Below, piece by piece: positions 26,770 to 29,573 of a DNA stretch of 29,573 bases (the stretch's first letter is position 1; each line of letters begins with the position of its first letter). This stretch comes from an uncultured Gammaproteobacteria bacterium (lineage in GTDB: Bacteria > Pseudomonadota > Gammaproteobacteria > Xanthomonadales > Xanthomonadaceae), in the NCBI GenBank assembly GCA_946885735.1, contig CAMPGW010000029.1, positions 1-29,573 on the forward strand, given 5' to 3'. The position numbers and the translations under genes were made by a program. The notes below the pieces were generated by a model. The model saw nothing but the letters and a program-made list of their open reading frames with translations, made no database searches and was not told the origin of the DNA.

Positions 26770-28092
26770 ATGTCATCAAGTTCGTCCCTGCATCTTTACC
26801 CTGCGCACCTGTCAACAATCAAGGCGCGCGTCGACATTGCGTTGCAACGCGGAGGTTTCAATCGGCTGCTGGTGGCGTCCGGCGTGGAGAAGATGCGCTT
26901 CCTCGACGACCTTCCGTATCCGTTCAAGGCCAATCCGCAATTCAAGGCCTGGCTGCCGCTCGTGCAGCATCCGCATTGCTGGATCGCCTACACGCCGGGC
27001 GAGCGGCCCCTGCTCGTGTACTACCAGCCCGACGACTACTGGCACGTGCCGCCGAGCGCACCGGCAGGCGATTGGGTCGAGCACTTCGACATCCGGGTGA
27101 TCGACGATCCGGCGCAGGCCGCGGCGCTGCTGCCGGCCGGCGGCAGCCCCGCGATCCTCGGCGAGGCGGATGCGGCCCTGCCGGGCCTGGTCCCGAACAA
27201 CCCGAAGGTCGTGCTCGACACGCTGCATTACCACCGCGCCTACAAGACGCCCTATGAACTCACGCGCATGCGGCAGGCCCAGCGCCGGGCCGTCCGCGGC
27301 CACGCGGCGGCGCGCAAGGCTTTCCTGGGGGGCGGGTCGGAGGCGGCCATCAATGCCGCGTTCCTGGTCGCCGCCGGCCACACCGACAGCGACGCGCCCT
27401 ACAACAACATCGTCGCGCTCAACCGCAACGGCGCCACCCTGCACTACCAGTACAAGCGCTACGACGCGCCGAAGGAGCATCGCTCGCTGCTGATCGACGC
27501 CGGCGCCGAGGTGGACGGCTACGCCGCCGACATCACCCGCACCTGGGGCCGCGGCGACGAGGACTTCGAGGCACTGGTGGACGCCGTGGACGCGGAACAG
27601 CGCCAGCTCTGCGGCAAGGTCCGCGCCGGCACCGACTACCGCGACCTCCACCTGGAGGCGCACCTGCGCCTGGGCGGCGTGCTGCGCGCGCTGGAGATCG
27701 TCGACATGGAGCCGGGCCAGATGCTGGAAACCGGGGTGAGTTCGGTGTTCTTCCCGCACGGCCTCGGCCATCCGATCGGCCTGCAGGTGCATGACGTCGC
27801 CGGCTTCAGCGACGAGGCCGGCAACCTGATCCCGCGCCCCCCCGGCCATCCTTTCCTGCGCATGACCCGCACCCTGGAGCCGGGCATGGTGGTGACGATC
27901 GAGCCCGGCATCTACTTCATCCCCTCGCTGCTGGAAGGCCTGAAGTCCGGACCCCACGGCAAACACGTGGCCTGGAAGAAGATCGAACATCTCGCGAGGT
28001 TCGGCGGCGTGCGCATCGAAGACGAAGTGCACTGCACCGACAACACGCCGGAAAACCTCACGAGGGACGCGTTCGCCGAACTCGAGGCGTGA
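26770..28092 (+). CDS. pepQ: Xaa-Pro dipeptidase PepQ
   Basis: 440 aa M24 metallopeptidase that cleaves dipeptides ending in proline. The five metal ligands are visible: Asp243, Asp254 (LLIDAGAEVDGYAADITRTW), His334 (PHGLGHPIGLQVHD), Glu378 (TIEPGIYF) and Glu417 (GVRIEDEV), with near-identical spacing to E. coli PepQ (246, 257, 339, 384, 423). The non-catalytic N-terminal domain (about 1-155) is complete. The ATG at 26770 gives the expected length; the frame is open 45 codons upstream without a ribosome site, and the chosen start also has only a poor one. The TGA is the first pairing position of a large palindromic element. Confidence 0.96.
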   Translation: MSSSSSLHLYPAHLSTIKARVDIALQRGGFNRLLVASGVEKMRFLDDLPYPFKANPQFKAWLPLVQHPHCWIAYTPGERPLLVYYQPDDYWHVPPSAPAGDWVEHFDIRVIDDPAQAAALLPAGGSPAILGEADAALPGLVPNNPKVVLDTLHYHRAYKTPYELTRMRQAQRRAVRGHAAARKAFLGGGSEAAINAAFLVAAGHTDSDAPYNNIVALNRNGATLHYQYKRYDAPKEHRSLLIDAGAEVDGYAADITRTWGRGDEDFEALVDAVDAEQRQLCGKVRAGTDYRDLHLEAHLRLGGVLRALEIVDMEPGQMLETGVSSVFFPHGLGHPIGLQVHDVAGFSDEAGNLIPRPPGHPFLRMTRTLEPGMVVTIEPGIYFIPSLLEGLKSGPHGKHVAWKKIEHLARFGGVRIEDEVHCTDNTPENLTRDAFAELEA

Positions 28093-28272
28093 TCAGCCGC
28101 TTTGCCGCTGCTGGGGCGCGGGTCGCCGTGCGGGCGGTCCCTTCCCCGGCCCCGAGCTCGGAAGCGCCGTCCATGGCCACCGAGTCGGGTGCGGGCGGCC
28201 ATCCCTGGCCGCCCTCCGGGGAAGGAACCGCCCTCCCGTCGACCCGGTCGAGATCGCGGCGAAGCGGCTGAT
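28091..28272. repeat. Large nested palindromic element between pepQ and valS
   Basis: Arms, from outside in: 28092-28108 with 28256-28272 (16 of 17, the exception a G-U pair); 28119-28128 with 28237-28246 (9 of 10); 28132-28149 with 28216-28233 (17 of 18); and a perfect 9-base hairpin 28193-28201 with 28206-28214 around TCCC. A 10-base perfect palindrome (28152-28161) lies on the other side of the tip. It begins inside the pepQ stop codon. On the minus strand it reads arm, hairpin with GGATG at the apex, CATGGACG (28175-28168), arm: the same order as the element at 7460-7573. A 60-codon open frame across it looks incidental. Confidence 0.85.
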
Positions 28273-28302
28273 TTGCTAGGATTTGGCATCCCATTTTCAG
28301 GT

Positions 28303-28326
28303 ATTCCGCTGCCGTTGCAGCGGAAT
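28303..28326 (+). promoter_or_regulatory. Perfect hairpin in the valS leader
   Basis: ATTCCGCTGC (28303-28312) and GCAGCGGAAT (28317-28326) form a perfect 10-base stem with loop CGTT, ending 22 bases before the valS ATG. No T run follows, so a terminator is unlikely. The ATTCCG immediately before the ATG (28343-28348) repeats the left arm and could pair with CGGAAT instead. Confidence 0.5.
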
Positions 28327-28348
28327 CACCACGCTTTCCTGGATTCCG

Positions 28349-29573
28349 ATGGACAAGAGTTTCGAGCCAGCTTCCTTCGAGACGCGCCTCTACGCGATGT
28401 GGGAGGCCGCAGGCTGCTTCCAGCCGAGCGGCACGGGACCGGCTTACTCCATCATGCTGCCGCCGCCGAATGTCACCGGCACCCTGCACATGGGCCATGC
28501 GTTCCAGCACACCCTGCAGGACGCGCTGATCCGCTACCACCGCATGCGCGGCTTCGACACGCTCTGGCAGGTCGGCACCGACCACGCCGGCATCGCCACC
28601 GAGATGGTGGTGGGCCGCAATCTCGCCATCGAAGGCAAGGGCGAGACTCGCGATTCGCTGGGTCGCGAGAAGTTCATCGAGAAGGTGTGGGAGTGGAAGC
28701 ACCAGTCCGGCGACACCATCGAGCGGCAGATGCGCCGGATGGGCGCCTCGGGCGACTGGTCGCGGTCGGTATTCACCATGGATCCGATCCCGTCCAAGGC
28801 GGTGGTCGAGACCTTCGTGCGCCTGCACGGGGAAGGCCTGATCTACCGCGGCCAGCGCCTGGTCAACTGGGACCCGGTGCTGAAGACCGCGATTTCCGAT
28901 CTCGAAGTGGTGAGCGAGGAAGAGGACGGCTTCCTCTGGTCCATCGCCTATCCCCTCGCCGACGGCAGCGACACCCTGACGGTGGCCACCACGCGCCCGG
29001 AAACCATGCTCGGCGACACCGCGGTGATGGTGCACCCGGAGGACGAGCGCTACGCGCACCTGATCGGCAAGTCGGTGCGGCTGCCGCTGTCGAACCGCGA
29101 GATCCCGGTGATCGCCGACGCATACGTGGACCGCGAGTTCGGCACCGGCGTGGTCAAGGTGACGCCGGCGCACGACTTCAACGATTACGCGGTCGGCCAG
29201 CGCCACGGCCTGCCGATGATCAACATCCTCACCCCGGATGCGGCGATCAACGACAACGCGCCGGCGGCGTATCGCGGCCTCGACCGCATGGAGGCGCGCA
29301 AGCGCGTGCTCGCCGACCTCGAGGCCTCCGGCCTGCTGGTCGAGACCAAGCCACACAAGCTGCAGGTGCCGCGCGGCGACCGCACCGGGCAGGTGATCGA
29401 GCCCTACCTGACCGACCAGTGGTTCGTACGCATGGACGCGCTGGCCAAGCGCGGCCTCGAACTGGTCGAGGACGGCCAGGTGCGCTTCGTGCCGGAGAAC
29501 TGGGTCAGCACCTACCGGCACTGGATGGGCAACATCCAGGACTGGTGCATCTCGCGCCAGCTGTGGTGGGGCC
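28349..29573 (+). CDS. valS: Valyl-tRNA synthetase, N-terminal part (cut by right edge)
   Basis: 408 codons are visible of about 900-950 expected. It charges tRNA-Val. The HIGH-class motif is HMGH (47-50) in [28 protein letters not shown] and [15 protein letters not shown] follow. The editing (CP1) domain begins near 195, with [16 protein letters not shown] and [16 protein letters not shown]. The end reaches [14 protein letters not shown], where the catalytic domain resumes. The KMSKS loop and the C-terminal coiled coil lie outside. The ATG at 28349 has only a weak ribosome site (TGGA, eight bases upstream), just after the leader hairpin. Confidence 0.97.
   Translation, partial: MDKSFEPASFETRLYAMWEAAGCFQPSGTGPAYSIMLPPPNVTGTLHMGHAFQHTLQDALIRYHRMRGFDTLWQVGTDHAGIATEMVVGRNLAIEGKGETRDSLGREKFIEKVWEWKHQSGDTIERQMRRMGASGDWSRSVFTMDPIPSKAVVETFVRLHGEGLIYRGQRLVNWDPVLKTAISDLEVVSEEEDGFLWSIAYPLADGSDTLTVATTRPETMLGDTAVMVHPEDERYAHLIGKSVRLPLSNREIPVIADAYVDREFGTGVVKVTPAHDFNDYAVGQRHGLPMINILTPDAAINDNAPAAYRGLDRMEARKRVLADLEASGLLVETKPHKLQVPRGDRTGQVIEPYLTDQWFVRMDALAKRGLELVEDGQVRFVPENWVSTYRHWMGNIQDWCISRQLWWG

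Noticed and set aside
28089..28271. 60-codon open frame between pepQ and valS
   Set aside because: It lies entirely inside the nested palindrome, has no ribosome site and no family resemblance.

Overview
The window is GC-rich chromosomal DNA (roughly 70% GC by eye). It reads as core housekeeping sequence from a gammaproteobacterium of the order Lysobacterales (Xanthomonadales), something like Lysobacter or Luteimonas. The basis is the divergent pilMNOPQ / ponA pair, the gmk-rpoZ-spoT-ridA-recG order, the divergent yicC / rph pair, the zinc-free form of ribosomal protein L31, and protein features that resemble xanthomonad homologues. The genus is inference; no rRNA is present. I saw no phage, transposase, CRISPR array, tRNA or rRNA.

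Layout. 1-4049 (minus strand): type IV pilus operon pilM-N-O-P-Q, translationally coupled from pilM to pilP; pilQ is cut by the left edge. 4296-7410 (plus): ponA (bifunctional PBP1A) and a conserved gene of unknown function. 7460-7573: a nested palindromic element between convergent genes. 7599-9402 (minus): gltA and rpmE2. 9481-14630 (minus): rpoZ, spoT, ridA, recG. 14728-16213 (minus): yicC and gmk. 16286-18994 (plus): rph, rdgB, hemW and a small CPXCG zinc-ribbon gene. 19041-21202 (plus): a cobalamin riboswitch and a BtuB-like TonB receptor. 21314-24021 (plus): a DUF1631 gene coupled to a PilZ gene. 24047-26701 (minus): a CHASE-PAS-GGDEF-EAL membrane protein. 26770-28092 (plus): pepQ. 28091-28272: a second, larger nested palindrome. 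28349 to the right edge (plus): valS, truncated.

How the genes fit together. PilMNOP form the inner-membrane alignment complex that links the pilus motor to the PilQ secretin. PBP1A builds the peptidoglycan this machine spans. Gmk, SpoT and omega sit together as a guanine-nucleotide / stringent-response block. RNase PH and YicC are RNA-processing enzymes. RdgB removes non-canonical purine triphosphates, and HemW is a haem-binding radical-SAM protein. The riboswitch should shut down vitamin B12 uptake when cobalamin is plentiful. The DUF1631, PilZ and GGDEF-EAL genes make a plausible cyclic-di-GMP neighbourhood.

Most worth a second look: two nested palindromes with the same layout but different arm sequences (GGATG at a hairpin apex, then CATGGACG, inside long outer arms); a tandem-duplicated hairpin spanning two convergent stop codons; a valS leader whose hairpin competes with the bases next to the start codon; and the DUF1631-PilZ pair.
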